Source of the DNA: Opitutia bacterium
Lineage (GTDB): Bacteria; Verrucomicrobiota; Verrucomicrobiia; Opitutales; Opitutaceae
Length of the DNA: 61,384 nt
Direction of reading: 5' to 3'
NCBI GenBank assembly: GCA_016190985.1
Contig: JACPPI010000021.1
Location: forward strand, 1-61,384
In this document: positions 49,752 through 58,394 of the stretch, piece by piece
Layout of the letters: each line of letters begins with the position of its first letter
Position numbering within the stretch: position 1 is the first letter of the stretch
Program-made: the position numbers and the translations under genes
The notes under the pieces: model-generated
The model's input: only the letters and a program-made list of their open reading frames with translations
Databases searched by the model: none
What the model was told of the DNA's origin: nothing

Positions 49752-52700
49752 TTAGGAGCGATTCGACCATCGGCGTTGTTCCTTCAGCTCCAGGCGGCGG
49801 GCTTCTGTCTGGGTGCCGGCGACCGCCGGATGCGCGCGCAGTTCCTGAAAAGCGGGCGGGGTGACACGCCAGTTGAGGCTGGAGGCAGCCTCGGCAACCG
49901 GCGCGGCGCGGCTCTCGAAGAGAAACGCCAGCTCGACGCGGGTCTCGCCGCCGGAGGCGTTGATGGCGGCGCGAAGCTTTTGGAGGAAATCGGGCAGCAG
50001 CGGATGCTCGGGCCGGAGGAGCCACGTGACCTTGCGCACCGCCGTCGGCAGGTAGGCGTCGAGCGGGTAGCACTCCTTGACGTTGAGCCGGGCGCCATCG
50101 GCGCCGCGCATGACGTTGCCGAGGATGACGACCGGCTGGTTCTCGCCGAGGCTTTTGCCGTAGTTCTCGAACGCCTCGGCATACATGTTGACCGGGACGG
50201 TGGCGCGCTTGCTCGCGAGGTTGAAGAAGGCCCAGGGGCGGTTGTCCTTGCGCGAGAGTTTCCTGGTGATGCCGCTGGCGACGCCGCACAGACGAAACTC
50301 AATGCGGTCGCCCTCGGCGAGGATCTGCTCCTCCGTGTGGGTGGTGATCGCCTCCGCGAGCCCGGCGTAGGCGTTCATCGGATGCCCGGAGATATAGAAG
50401 CCGAGCAGCTCCTTCTCGAATTGCAGGCGCTCGGCCGAGGAGAAGTCGGCGTGGCGGCCGGAACCGTTCCGCGGCGATCCCGCCGAGGCGGGAGCGGATC
50501 CATTTGCGGGCGGCGCTTCCTGCAACTCGTCGAGGAAGGAATGCTGCCCGGCCGCGAGGTCGCGCTGGCGGGCGGCGACGGAGGCCAGGGCCTCGTCGAT
50601 CTGCGCGAAGAGCACGCCGCGCTTCTCGCCGGCGAAGTCGAAGGCGCCCGTCTTCACCAGGTGCTCGAGCACGCGCTTGTTGATGGCGCGGCCGTCGACG
50701 CGGGCGGTGAGGTCGAGGAAATCCTGGTAGGGGCCGTTTTTCTCGCGCTCCTCGATGATCTTCTGCGCGGCGGCCTCGCCCACGCCCTTGATGGCGCCGA
50801 GGCCGAAGCGGATCTTGTCGCCGACCGGCGTGAAGTTCTCGCGCGACTCGTTGATGTCGGGGCCGAGCACCTGCAGGCCCATCGCGGCGCACTCGGCGAC
50901 GAAGTGCGCGACTTTTTCCGAGTTGCCGAGCTCGTTGGCGAGCACGGCGGCCATGAACTGCACGGGGTAGTTGGCCTTCAGGTAGCCGGTGCGGTAGCTG
51001 AGGATGGCGTAGGCGGCGGAGTGGGATTTGTTGAAGCCGTAGCCGGCGAATTTCTCCAGCAGGGCGAAGATCTCCAGCGCCTTCTTCTCGGGAATCTTAT
51101 TGGTCTGGGCCGCGCCCGACACGAAGACGCTGCGCTGCTGTTCCATCTCCTCGGCGTTCTTCTTGCCCATGGCGCGGCGGAGCACGTCGGCGCCGCCGAG
51201 GGTGTAGCCGGCGATGCGGCGCGCGGCCTCCATGACCTGCTCCTGGTAGACCATGATGCCGTAGGTCTCGCGGCAGACTGCCTCCAGCAGCGGGTGCGGA
51301 TACTCGACGGTCGCGGGGTCCTTTTTGCCGCGGATGTATTGCGGGATGAGGTCCATGGGGCCGGGGCGGTAGAGCGCGATGAGGGCGATGATCTCCTCGA
51401 TGGAATTGATGCTGAGCTGGCGGCAGAGCGCCTGCATGCCGCCGGATTCCAGCTGGAACACGCCGGTGGTGCGGCCGGAATTGAGCAGGGCGAAGGTCTT
51501 CGCGTCGTCGAGCGGCACGCGGTCCATGTCGAACTGCGGGTCGGCCGTGCGGCGGATGCTGTCCACGGCGTCCTGGATGATGGTGAGCGTGCGCAGGCCG
51601 AGGAAATCCATCTTGAGGAGCCCGAGTTTCTGCACGGGATCCATCGCGAACTGCGTGGTGATGTCGCCTTCCTGGAGCGTGAGCGGCACGAAGTCGCTGA
51701 GCGGCCGGTCGGCGATGATGATGCCGGCGGCGTGCTTGCCGGAGTTGCGCACCATGCCCTCGAGCACCAGCGCCTGCTCGATGATCTTTTTGGTGGCGGG
51801 GCTGGCGGCGATGGCGTCGCGCAGCTCGGCGGACTTGTCGATGGCGGCCTGCAGCTCGATGTTGAGCTCGTCGGGGATCATCTTGGCCAGCCGGTCGGCC
51901 TCGGCGTAGGGCAGGTTGTGCACGCGCGAGACGTCGCGGATGACGGCCTTGGCCCCGAGCGTGCCGAAGGTGACGATGTTGGCGACGCACTCGCGGCCGT
52001 ATTTTTCGCGAACGTAGGAGATGACCTCGTCGCGGCGGCGCATGCAGAAGTCGATGTCGAAGTCGGGCGGGGACACGCGCTCGGGATTGAGGAAGCGCTC
52101 GAAGAGCAGGCCGAAGCGGAGCGGCTCGATGTCGGTGATGCCGAGCACGTAGGCGACGAGCGAGCCGGCGCCCGAGCCGCGGCCGGGACCGACCGGGATG
52201 CCGTGCTGCTTGGCCCAGGCGATGAAATCCCAGACGATGAGGAAATAGTCGACGAAGCCGGTCTTGGCGATGATGCCGAGCTCGTAGTCGAGCCGCTCGA
52301 CGAGCGTCTGGGCGAGCGCGGCATCCTGGGCTGTGGCGGGCTTGGCGTAGTGCACGCCGTAGCGGCGGTGCAGGCCGTCCACGCAGAGTTCCTTCAGGTA
52401 GCCGGGCTTGTCGGTCTTGATCTCGGGCGGCAGCGGGTATTTCGGGTAGCGGTTCTCACCGAATTTGATGGTGAGGTCGCACATCTCGGCGACGGCGGAG
52501 GTGTTGGTGACGGCCTCGGGCACCTCGGCGAAGACGCGCGCCATCTCCTCGCGGCTCTTGAGGTAGAACTGCGGCGTGTCGAAGCGCATGCGGTCGGCGT
52601 CCTCGAGCTTCGCGCCGGTCTGGATGCAGAGCATCGTGTCGTGCGGCGAGGCGTCGGCGGCGTTGACGTAATGGACGTCGTTCGTGACGACGACCTTCAG

Positions 52701-53312
52701 CCGGAACTCCTCGGCAAGCTTGAGGAGGAGCGGGGCGATGCGGCGCTGTTCCGGGATGCCGTGGTCCTGCAGCTCGATGATGAAGTTCTCGCGGCCGAAC
52801 ATGTCGACGAAGCGGCCGGTGGCCTTGTGGGCGTCCTCCCAGCGGTTTTGCAGGAGCATCTGCGGCACCAGCGCGGCGAGGCAGCCGCTGAAGGCGATCA
52901 GGCCGCCGGCGTGCGCGGCGAGGGTGTCGAGATCGGTGCGCGGCTTGTAGTAGAAGCCCTGGAGGTGTGCGTCGGAGACGAGCTTGAGGAGGTTGGCGTA
53001 GCCCTGGGCGTTTTTGGCCAGCAGCCCCATGTGGTAGCGGCTTTTCTCGCCCTCGACCCGGGCGGTCTTTTCCAGGCGCGAGCCCTCGACGAGGTAGATT
53101 TCGCAGCCGACGAGGGGCTTGATGCCCCTGGCCTTGGCGGTGGTGAAGAAGTCGATCGCCCCGAACAGCACGCCGTGGTCGGTGAGGGCCACCGCGGTCT
53201 GGCCCAGTTCGGCGACGCGGTTGATCAGGCGGTCGATGCGACAGGCGCCGTCGAGCAGGCTGTAGTCGCTGTGGACGTGGAGATGAACGAAATTCTGGTC
53301 GGCGGAGCCCAC
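49752..53312 (-). CDS. dnaE: DNA polymerase III subunit alpha
   Basis: The replicative polymerase starts with a PHP domain (FVHLHVHSDYSLLDGACRID), then the palm with catalytic aspartates in PDFDIDFC (about 413-420) and LKMDFLGLRTL, fingers, GPGRGSGAGSLVAYVLGITDI, YRPGPMDLIPQYIRGK, and the C-terminal helix-hairpin-helix and OB-fold. About 1186 residues, close to E. coli DnaE (1160). No ATG fits; GTG 53312 gives MGSADQNFVHLHVHSDYS, the normal N-terminus, and is my choice. CTG a few codons upstream is possible. It runs away from rpsU. Confidence 0.95.
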   Translation of the reverse strand: MGSADQNFVHLHVHSDYSLLDGACRIDRLINRVAELGQTAVALTDHGVLFGAIDFFTTAKARGIKPLVGCEIYLVEGSRLEKTARVEGEKSRYHMGLLAKNAQGYANLLKLVSDAHLQGFYYKPRTDLDTLAAHAGGLIAFSGCLAALVPQMLLQNRWEDAHKATGRFVDMFGRENFIIELQDHGIPEQRRIAPLLLKLAEEFRLKVVVTNDVHYVNAADASPHDTMLCIQTGAKLEDADRMRFDTPQFYLKSREEMARVFAEVPEAVTNTSAVAEMCDLTIKFGENRYPKYPLPPEIKTDKPGYLKELCVDGLHRRYGVHYAKPATAQDAALAQTLVERLDYELGIIAKTGFVDYFLIVWDFIAWAKQHGIPVGPGRGSGAGSLVAYVLGITDIEPLRFGLLFERFLNPERVSPPDFDIDFCMRRRDEVISYVREKYGRECVANIVTFGTLGAKAVIRDVSRVHNLPYAEADRLAKMIPDELNIELQAAIDKSAELRDAIAASPATKKIIEQALVLEGMVRNSGKHAAGIIIADRPLSDFVPLTLQEGDITTQFAMDPVQKLGLLKMDFLGLRTLTIIQDAVDSIRRTADPQFDMDRVPLDDAKTFALLNSGRTTGVFQLESGGMQALCRQLSINSIEEIIALIALYRPGPMDLIPQYIRGKKDPATVEYPHPLLEAVCRETYGIMVYQEQVMEAARRIAGYTLGGADVLRRAMGKKNAEEMEQQRSVFVSGAAQTNKIPEKKALEIFALLEKFAGYGFNKSHSAAYAILSYRTGYLKANYPVQFMAAVLANELGNSEKVAHFVAECAAMGLQVLGPDINESRENFTPVGDKIRFGLGAIKGVGEAAAQKIIEEREKNGPYQDFLDLTARVDGRAINKRVLEHLVKTGAFDFAGEKRGVLFAQIDEALASVAARQRDLAAGQHSFLDELQEAPPANGSAPASAGSPRNGSGRHADFSSAERLQFEKELLGFYISGHPMNAYAGLAEAITTHTEEQILAEGDRIEFRLCGVASGITRKLSRKDNRPWAFFNLASKRATVPVNMYAEAFENYGKSLGENQPVVILGNVMRGADGARLNVKECYPLDAYLPTAVRKVTWLLRPEHPLLPDFLQKLRAAINASGGETRVELAFLFESRAAPVAEAASSLNWRVTPPAFQELRAHPAVAGTQTEARRLELKEQRRWSNRS

Positions 53313-53366
53313 GGTCGGGTATGGGAAGCCGCTGGGCAGACCCCCGCAAGTCCTAAACTGGCATGA

Positions 53367-53415
53367 GGTAGGGCGAATCCTCCGGATAAGCCGCCGCCCG
53401 TCGGGACGACTCCCC
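53367..53415. repeat. GGTAGGGCGAATCC repeat, copy 2
   Basis: GGTAGGGCGAATCCTCCGGA through CCGTCGGGACGACTCCCC. It lies 55 nt upstream of the dnaE start, in the divergent dnaE-rpsU region (53313-53512), which must also contain both promoters; none is obvious to me. Confidence 0.7.
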
Positions 53416-53512
53416 TTGCCGGACGAATTGGCGGGCGAAAAAATCCTGTTGACGGTCGCCGGAGCGGCTGGCTTCGTGCTCGTTTTCTCCAACACCAACC
53501 TGTCCATTTCCC

Positions 53513-53710
53513 ATGTCCATTGAGATCAAGATGCGCAAGAACGAGCCGATCGATCGGGCGCTGCGCCGCATGAAGAAGAAACTCGAACGCGAGAACATCA
53601 TCAAGGATGTCCGCATGAAGCGCTACGCCGAGAAGCCCTCGGAGCGCCGCCGCCGCAAGGACAAGGTCATGGCCTTCACCGCCATGCTGCGCCGGCGTTA
53701 CGCCGAATAA
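53513..53710 (+). CDS. rpsU: 30S ribosomal protein S21
   Basis: The 65-residue, strongly basic protein (IEIKMRKNEPIDRALRRMKK to KDKVMAFTAMLRRRYAE) is S21, which sits by the anti-Shine-Dalgarno end of 16S rRNA and helps start translation. Length and sequence are typical. The leader before its ATG is C/A/T-rich (CTCCAACACCAACCTGTCC) and lacks a Shine-Dalgarno sequence. It has its own terminator. Confidence 0.95.
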   Translation: MSIEIKMRKNEPIDRALRRMKKKLERENIIKDVRMKRYAEKPSERRRRKDKVMAFTAMLRRRYAE

Positions 53711-53738
53711 GACTGCTCTCCGCCTTTTGCTTTGACCG

Positions 53739-53767
53739 GCCGGACGTCCTCGGATGTCCGGCTTTTT
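53739..53767 (+). terminator. Rho-independent terminator of rpsU
   Basis: GCCGGACGTCC, TC, GGATGTCCGGC then TTTTTGC, 28 nt after the rpsU stop codon. Confidence 0.9.
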
Positions 53768-53773
53768 GCTTGG

Positions 53774-53804
53774 GGTGGAGCGCGGCCTCCGGACGCGTTC
53801 CACC
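53774..53804. repeat. Short GGTGGAGC...GTTCCACC repeat
   Basis: GGTGGAGCGCGGCCTCCGGA then CGCGTTCCACC: a shortened relative of the palindromes at 26496 and 59583, upstream of the TIM-barrel gene. Confidence 0.65.
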
Positions 53805-53871
53805 TTCCAAGTTGCCGCGCCGCGCCCGGCTTGATTTACTGCACCGCTCCTGTCCTAGTGCTGGCAGCCGC

Positions 53872-54822
53872 ATGAAGCCCATTGTCGCCCTCTCCACCTG
53901 CTGGTGCTCGCACCGTCATCAGGATGGCTATGCGATGCTACAGGAGATGGCGGACATGGGTTTTGCGTGGGTTGAGTTGAGCCACGGCATCCGGATCACG
54001 CTCGTGCCGGGCATCCTGAAGGCCGTCGCGGAGGGCGTCATCAAGGTCGTGTCCTGCCACAACTTTTGCCCGTTGCCCACAGGCGTCCTGCACGCCGCGC
54101 CCAACCTCTACCTGCCTTCCTCGGCCGACGCCCGCGAGCGCGACCAGTGGCTGCGCCACACCAAGCGCACCATCGACTTCGCCCACCAGGTCAAGGCCCG
54201 CAAGGTCGTGCTGCACCTCGGCTCGGTCGAGTTCTTCTGGTTCAACCCGGCGGGCAAGGTGGAAGCCTATGTCGCTTCGCATCCCGGCGCCGACCTCTCC
54301 GCCGACACCGGCTACCAAAAACTCCTCGCCGGTTCACTCGCCAAACTGAAGGCCCGGATGCCGCGTTATTGGGAGAACACCAAGCAGGGCCTGGCCGAAC
54401 TGCTGCCCTATGCCGAGCAGAAGGGCGTGCTGCTCGGCTTCGAGAACCGCGAGAAATTCGAGGAGCTGCCGCTCGATGCCGACCATCCCGGGCTGATCAC
54501 CGCCATGGCCAAGCCCGGCGCCTGCGGTTACTGGCACGACACCGGCCACGCCCAGATCAAGCAGACCATGGGCCTGCTCAACCACCGCGAGCATCTGGAG
54601 AAGAACGCGCCCAACGCCATCGGCTTCCACCTGCACGACGTGAGCGCCGAGGGCCGCGATCACCACGCCATCGGCTCGGGCCAGGTCGACTTTGAGATGG
54701 TCAGCACCTTCTGGCGGCCCGAGCACACCCTCGTCATCGAGCTCAGCCCGCGCCTTACGCCCGAGGAAGTGCTGGCGTCGAAGCAGCGCGTCGAGGCGTT
54801 GCTCAACCACCGATTCGGCTGA
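53872..54822 (+). CDS. Sugar phosphate isomerase/epimerase-like TIM-barrel protein
   Basis: The 316-residue protein belongs to the xylose-isomerase-like/AP-endonuclease-2 TIM barrels: MGFAWVELSHGIRITLVPGI, VVLHLGSVEFFW, GVLLGFENREKFEELPLD, YWHDTGHAQI, IGFHLHDVSAEGRDHHAIGSGQVDF and a late ELSPRLTPEEV. Metal ligands E, D/H, H and E are at the expected strand ends. Substrate (a sugar, inositol derivative or other) is not inferable. ATG 53872 gives MKPIVALSTCWCSHRHQDGY. It is followed by a SnoaL-like gene 5 nt later on the same strand. Confidence 0.82.
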   Translation: MKPIVALSTCWCSHRHQDGYAMLQEMADMGFAWVELSHGIRITLVPGILKAVAEGVIKVVSCHNFCPLPTGVLHAAPNLYLPSSADARERDQWLRHTKRTIDFAHQVKARKVVLHLGSVEFFWFNPAGKVEAYVASHPGADLSADTGYQKLLAGSLAKLKARMPRYWENTKQGLAELLPYAEQKGVLLGFENREKFEELPLDADHPGLITAMAKPGACGYWHDTGHAQIKQTMGLLNHREHLEKNAPNAIGFHLHDVSAEGRDHHAIGSGQVDFEMVSTFWRPEHTLVIELSPRLTPEEVLASKQRVEALLNHRFG

Positions 54823-54827
54823 TTGAA

Positions 54828-55238
54828 ATGAGCACACCCCAACTTGTCGCCGATTTCTATGAACGGCTCTGGCATCGCCAGGAGCGTGACGCACTGAGGG
54901 ACATTCTCGATGATGAGTTTGTCTTTCGCGGGTCACTTGGAAGTGAGCGGCGTGGTCAGGAGCAGTTCTGGGCCTATCTCAAGGAAGTGCACGCGGCCCT
55001 CGGTGACTACCGGTGCGAGATCCTTGGCTGTGTTGCCGAGGGGAACGCGGTATTCGCGCAGATGGAGTTTTCGGGCCGGCACCGCGGCGTCTTTCGCGGC
55101 TATCCGCCAACCCAGCATGAAATCTCGTGGAAGGGCGCGGCCTACTTCAGGTTTCGAGCCGGCCGGATCGCCTCATTGTGGGTCTTGGGCGACTTGTGGT
55201 CGCTGGAGGAGATGCTTAAGCGCAACGCGCGCCCTTGA
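54828..55238 (+). CDS. SnoaL/NTF2-like fold protein
   Basis: The 136-residue protein has the cone-shaped NTF2-like pattern VADFYERLWHRQERDALRDILDDEFVFRGSLGSERRGQEQFWAYLKEVHAALGDYRCEI and FSGRHRGVFRGYPPTQHEI, with a final Trp-rich LWVLGDLWSLEEML. SnoaL-like proteins include polyketide cyclases, isomerases and many of unknown role. It is 5 nt from the TIM-barrel gene, so the two probably form an operon. No substrate is suggested. Confidence 0.8.
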   Translation: MSTPQLVADFYERLWHRQERDALRDILDDEFVFRGSLGSERRGQEQFWAYLKEVHAALGDYRCEILGCVAEGNAVFAQMEFSGRHRGVFRGYPPTQHEISWKGAAYFRFRAGRIASLWVLGDLWSLEEMLKRNARP

Positions 55239-55258
55239 TGTGGTGGGTCATGGCGCAG

Positions 55259-56410
55259 TTATTCAAAAAGCTCCGCGATCCATCGTTTATGCGGGCCGGA
55301 CAGCGTGACGCGGTCCAGCTGCCGCAACGGCACCCACTCAAGCGCGGCAGTATTGGCGATGCGCCGGAGCAGCGCGGCCGTGGGTTTCACGGCATAGATT
55401 GATTCGGTGATCCGAAAGCGCGTGATCGAGCGGCGCTTCACGGCCAGAAGAGTCAACCCGGTCTTGTCCTCGCGAGCCCGTCCCGCCGTTGCGGGACGGG
55501 CGTGGCCGCCGAGGCTTGCGCACTCGTCGCGATCCATCTGGATGGCCGCGTCGCCCTGATGGGCTCCTCGCAATGACGCAATCTTGATCCCGAGGTCGGC
55601 GGCCTCGGGCAGTTCGTGCAGGCCGGCGAGGCGCTTGGCCCTCGCGTGGCCGCGACGGAGCAACAGGGCGCCGCGATAAAGGCAGAATGTTCGTGATACG
55701 AACATTGGCCGGGTCGTCTTCGGCTTGAGGCGGGGGAGTTTTTCCGGAGAACCGCTCTTTCGGCCGGCGCAGAACCGCGCGACGGGACAGATTTGACACT
55801 GCGGGTTCTGGCGCAGGCAGACGGTGGCGCCGAGTTCCATCATGGCCTGGTTGTGCTCGCCGGGCTCGGAACCCACCACCAGCGCGCCGGCCAGCGGGGT
55901 GAAATGTTTCACGGCCTCGGTGCCGTCGCGAAACAGCCGGCCCTCGCCGGTCAGACGGGCGAGGATGCGGACGACGTTGCCGTCGACCACGGCGGCGGGT
56001 TCGCCGAACGCGATGCTCGTGATGGCGGCGGCGGTGTAGGGGCCGACGCCCGGCAGTTCGCGCCATTCGGCCGACGTGCGGGGCTTGATCGAAGCAGCCA
56101 CGTAGGTCTGCGCCAGTTTGTGCAGATTGCGGGCGCGGGAGTAGTAGCCGAGACCTTCCCAGAGTTTCATGACCTTCGCTTCGGGCGCGGCGGCCAGAGT
56201 GGCGAAGTCCGGCAGCGCGCGCAGCCAGCGGTCGAAGTAGGGGAGCACGGTCGCGACCTGCGTCTGCTGCAGCATGAATTCCGACACGACCGTCTTGTAG
56301 AGCGAAGGGGTGTCGCGCCACGGCAGCTGCCGCTGGTTGACGCGATACCACGCATGCAGGGCGGCCTGAAAGGACGGGCGTCGGGAGATTAGCTTTGGGG
56401 AACTGGCCAC
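55259..56410 (-). CDS. mutY: A/G-specific adenine glycosylase, with an in-frame repeat insertion
   Basis: MutY removes adenine mispaired with 8-oxoguanine. The catalytic half shows LPWRDTPSLYKTVVSEFMLQQTQV, the helix-hairpin-helix LPGVGPYTAAAITSIAF, catalytic Asp in AVVDGNVVRILARL, and iron-sulfur cysteines in CLRQNPQCQICPVARFC. The C-terminal NUDIX-like domain is split by a palindromic element (55465-55577) read as about residues 278-315. No ATG fits the start; GTG 56410 is chosen, within the edge of a repeat array. Effect of the insertion on activity is unknown. Confidence 0.9.
   Translation of the reverse strand: MASSPKLISRRPSFQAALHAWYRVNQRQLPWRDTPSLYKTVVSEFMLQQTQVATVLPYFDRWLRALPDFATLAAAPEAKVMKLWEGLGYYSRARNLHKLAQTYVAASIKPRTSAEWRELPGVGPYTAAAITSIAFGEPAAVVDGNVVRILARLTGEGRLFRDGTEAVKHFTPLAGALVVGSEPGEHNQAMMELGATVCLRQNPQCQICPVARFCAGRKSGSPEKLPRLKPKTTRPMFVSRTFCLYRGALLLRRGHARAKRLAGLHELPEAADLGIKIASLRGAHQGDAAIQMDRDECASLGGHARPATAGRAREDKTGLTLLAVKRRSITRFRITESIYAVKPTAALLRRIANTAALEWVPLRQLDRVTLSGPHKRWIAELFE
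55465..55577. repeat. Palindromic element inside mutY (TCATTGCGAGG type)
   Basis: On the coding strand GTCATTGCGAGGAGCCCATC at one end and GCTCGCGAGGAC at the other; ATCCAGATGGAT marks the centre; a second hairpin CCCGTCCCGC/GCGGGACGGG is nested at 55476-55499. It matches the plan of the queA element and is translated without breaking the frame. Confidence 0.7.
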
Positions 56411-56489
56411 GAAAAACACGAGAAGACACAAAAATGAAGAAGTGGGAAGAGGCGTTTTTCTCTTCGTGCTTTTTCGCGGTTTTTGTGGC
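56406..56489. repeat. Mirrored array of about 10-nt units
   Basis: Left block CCACGAAAAA, CACGAGAAGA, CACAAAAATG; right block TTTTTCTCTTCG, TGCTTTTTCG, CGGTTTTTGTGG. The right block is the reverse-complement vocabulary of the left. It lies between divergent mutY and rnhC and contains the mutY GTG at its edge. Units are less regular (9-11 nt) than in the other arrays. Confidence 0.6.
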
Positions 56490-56500
56490 TAATCCTCCGC

Positions 56501-57511
56501 ATGCCCAAACGGTCCCACGACGCGGAGGAAGAGAAGCCCAAGGCGATCACCACCTACACCATCAAGCTCGACGACGCGCAGATGGGGAAGCTGCGTGCGG
56601 CCGTCGCGGCCAAGCACTGGGAGGAAACCGAGGTGCCGTATGCGCGCTTCGCCTTCAAGGGCCCGAAGGTCAACGTCACCGCCTACACCAGCGGCAAGGT
56701 GGTCGTGGCCGGCAAGGAGACCGAGGATTTCGTGCAGAACGTCATCGAAGCCGAGGTCACCGGCGCGCCGAAGCTCGGCTACGACGAGGTGCTGCACCCG
56801 GAGTGGTATGAGCCCCACGCCGGCCTCGACGAGAGCGGCAAGGGCGACTTGTTCGGCCCGGTCGTGGCCGCGACGGTCATCGCCGGCCAGGACGCGGTGC
56901 TGGCCTGGCAGGCCGCCGGCGTGCGCGACAGCAAGACCGTCGTCGACACCCAGATCCTCAAGCTCGACGAACTCATCCGCGCCACGCCGGGCGTCGTGGT
57001 CGAGACGCGCTACATGGAGATGGGCGAATACAACCGCGCGATGGGGCGGCCCTGGGCCAGCCTCAACCGCCTGCTCGCGCAGCACCACGCCGACGCGCTC
57101 GACGCCGCGCTGAAAAAGAAATGGGTGCCGCGCGGCCTGCTCGACCAATTTTCCAAGGAGCCGCTCGTGCAGCGCGAGCTGAAGAAGCTCGGCCTCGAGC
57201 GCTTCCACCTCGCCATGCGCACCAAGGCCGAGGAGGACCCGGTCGTCGCCGCCGCGTCGATCGTGGCCCGCGCGGAGTTTGTCCGGCTGATGCGGAGCCT
57301 GTCGCGCGAGTTCGGCGACAAGCTGCAAAAGGGCGCCGGGGCCGCGGCCAAGGCGCAGGCGCGCGTGCTCATCGACAAATTCGGCGCGAAAGCGCTCGGC
57401 AAGTTCGCCAAGCTGCATTTCCGCACCTGCTACGAGGTCGTGTCCGCGGCCGGCAAGCTCGACGAGCTGCCGCTGCCCGTGCCGAAGGAAAAGACCGAGT
57501 GGAAGCGCTGA
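56501..57511 (+). CDS. rnhC: Ribonuclease HIII
   Basis: The 336-residue enzyme degrades RNA in RNA:DNA hybrids. The N-terminal domain (about 15-90, YTIKLDDAQMGKLRAAVAAK and YTSGKVVVAGKETEDFV) is the TBP-like hybrid-binding domain found in RNase HIII. The catalytic domain opens HAGLDESGKGDLFGPVVAA with the D-E pair, followed by GVRDSKTV and AAASIVARAEFV. ATG 56501 is preceded by an in-frame ATG at 56483 that lies in the repeat. It is followed 20 nt later by rnhB. Confidence 0.93.
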   Translation: MPKRSHDAEEEKPKAITTYTIKLDDAQMGKLRAAVAAKHWEETEVPYARFAFKGPKVNVTAYTSGKVVVAGKETEDFVQNVIEAEVTGAPKLGYDEVLHPEWYEPHAGLDESGKGDLFGPVVAATVIAGQDAVLAWQAAGVRDSKTVVDTQILKLDELIRATPGVVVETRYMEMGEYNRAMGRPWASLNRLLAQHHADALDAALKKKWVPRGLLDQFSKEPLVQRELKKLGLERFHLAMRTKAEEDPVVAAASIVARAEFVRLMRSLSREFGDKLQKGAGAAAKAQARVLIDKFGAKALGKFAKLHFRTCYEVVSAAGKLDELPLPVPKEKTEWKR

Positions 57512-57531
57512 GCCCGGGCTGACCCAGATCC

Positions 57532-58290
57532 ATGGCCAAACGCCGCCAGCTCCGCGCATTCGACCTGAAGCAGATCTACGGCTTCGGCGGATTGATCGGC
57601 GTGGACGAGGCGGGCCGCGGGGCGCTCGCCGGGCCGGTGGTCGCTGCCGCCGTGCTGGTCTCGCAGGATTTTCTGGAGGGCCGCTGGGCCGTCGCCAAAT
57701 CCGGCCGCGTGAACGACTCGAAACAATTGTCGGCCGGCGAACGCGCGGAGCTCTACGCCGGGTTCGAGGAACTGGCGGCGCAGGGTCAGATCCACGCCCA
57801 CCACGGCGTCGCCACCGTGGCGGAGGTCGAGACCGTCAACATCCTCGGCGCCACCAAGCTCGCCATGCGCCGCGCCCTCGGGGGCATCTACCCGCCGGAT
57901 GCGTTTGCGCGGAAAGCCGAGCCCGACCTGTTCGCCAGCGCGGCCGAGAAGGCGGCGTTCCGGCCCACGGTGTCCTGCCGGATCCTGGTCGACGGGCTGC
58001 CGCTGCGCCATTTCCCGTATCCGCACCAGGGCGTCGTCAGCGGCGACGCCCGCTCGCTGTGCATCGCCATGGCGTCCATCATCGCCAAGGTCACGCGCGA
58101 CCGGCTGATGGACGCGCTGGACCGCGCGCACCCCGGCTACGGCTTCGCCCAGCACAAGGGCTACGGCACGGAGGAACACCGCGAGGCCATCCTCAAGCTC
58201 GGCCGAAGCGCCGCGCACCGCGACAGTTTCCTGCGGAAACTCTACGCGCAGCCCCGCGACCTCGAGGGCCAGATGATTCTGTTTGATTGA
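57532..58290 (+). CDS. rnhB: Ribonuclease HII
   Basis: The 252-residue enzyme, GVDEAGRGALAGPVVAAAVL with the D-E-A-G-R-G motif, VNDSKQLSAGERAELYAGF and SIIAKVTRDRLM, with the third Asp in LVDGLPLRHF. It removes single ribonucleotides from DNA. It lacks the N-terminal TBP-like domain of its neighbour and has an insert (about 115-150, IYPPDAFARKAEPDLFASAAE) compared with short RNase HII. A tandem with rnhC is unusual, since the two are usually unlinked. Confidence 0.94.
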   Translation: MAKRRQLRAFDLKQIYGFGGLIGVDEAGRGALAGPVVAAAVLVSQDFLEGRWAVAKSGRVNDSKQLSAGERAELYAGFEELAAQGQIHAHHGVATVAEVETVNILGATKLAMRRALGGIYPPDAFARKAEPDLFASAAEKAAFRPTVSCRILVDGLPLRHFPYPHQGVVSGDARSLCIAMASIIAKVTRDRLMDALDRAHPGYGFAQHKGYGTEEHREAILKLGRSAAHRDSFLRKLYAQPRDLEGQMILFD

Positions 58291-58292
58291 GG

Positions 58293-58347
58293 GGTAGGGC
58301 GGATCCACTGGATGAGCCGCGGCTCGTCGGGGACGACTCGCCCTACC
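58293..58347. repeat. GGTAGGGCGGATCC repeat, copy 3
   Basis: GGTAGGGCGGATCCACTGGA with TGAGCCGCGG, then GGGGACGACTCGCCCTACC. It lies 2 nt past the rnhB stop and 48 nt upstream of the kinase start. Confidence 0.82.
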
Positions 58348-58394
58348 AAAAGATTGCAGCCGCCGCCCTCCTCTGGCCAACTCCCGCGACATAC

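Noticed and set aside
49677-53366. Open frame of more than 1200 codons opposite dnaE
   Set aside because: Same composition artefact; the minus strand encodes DnaE with catalytic residues and normal length.
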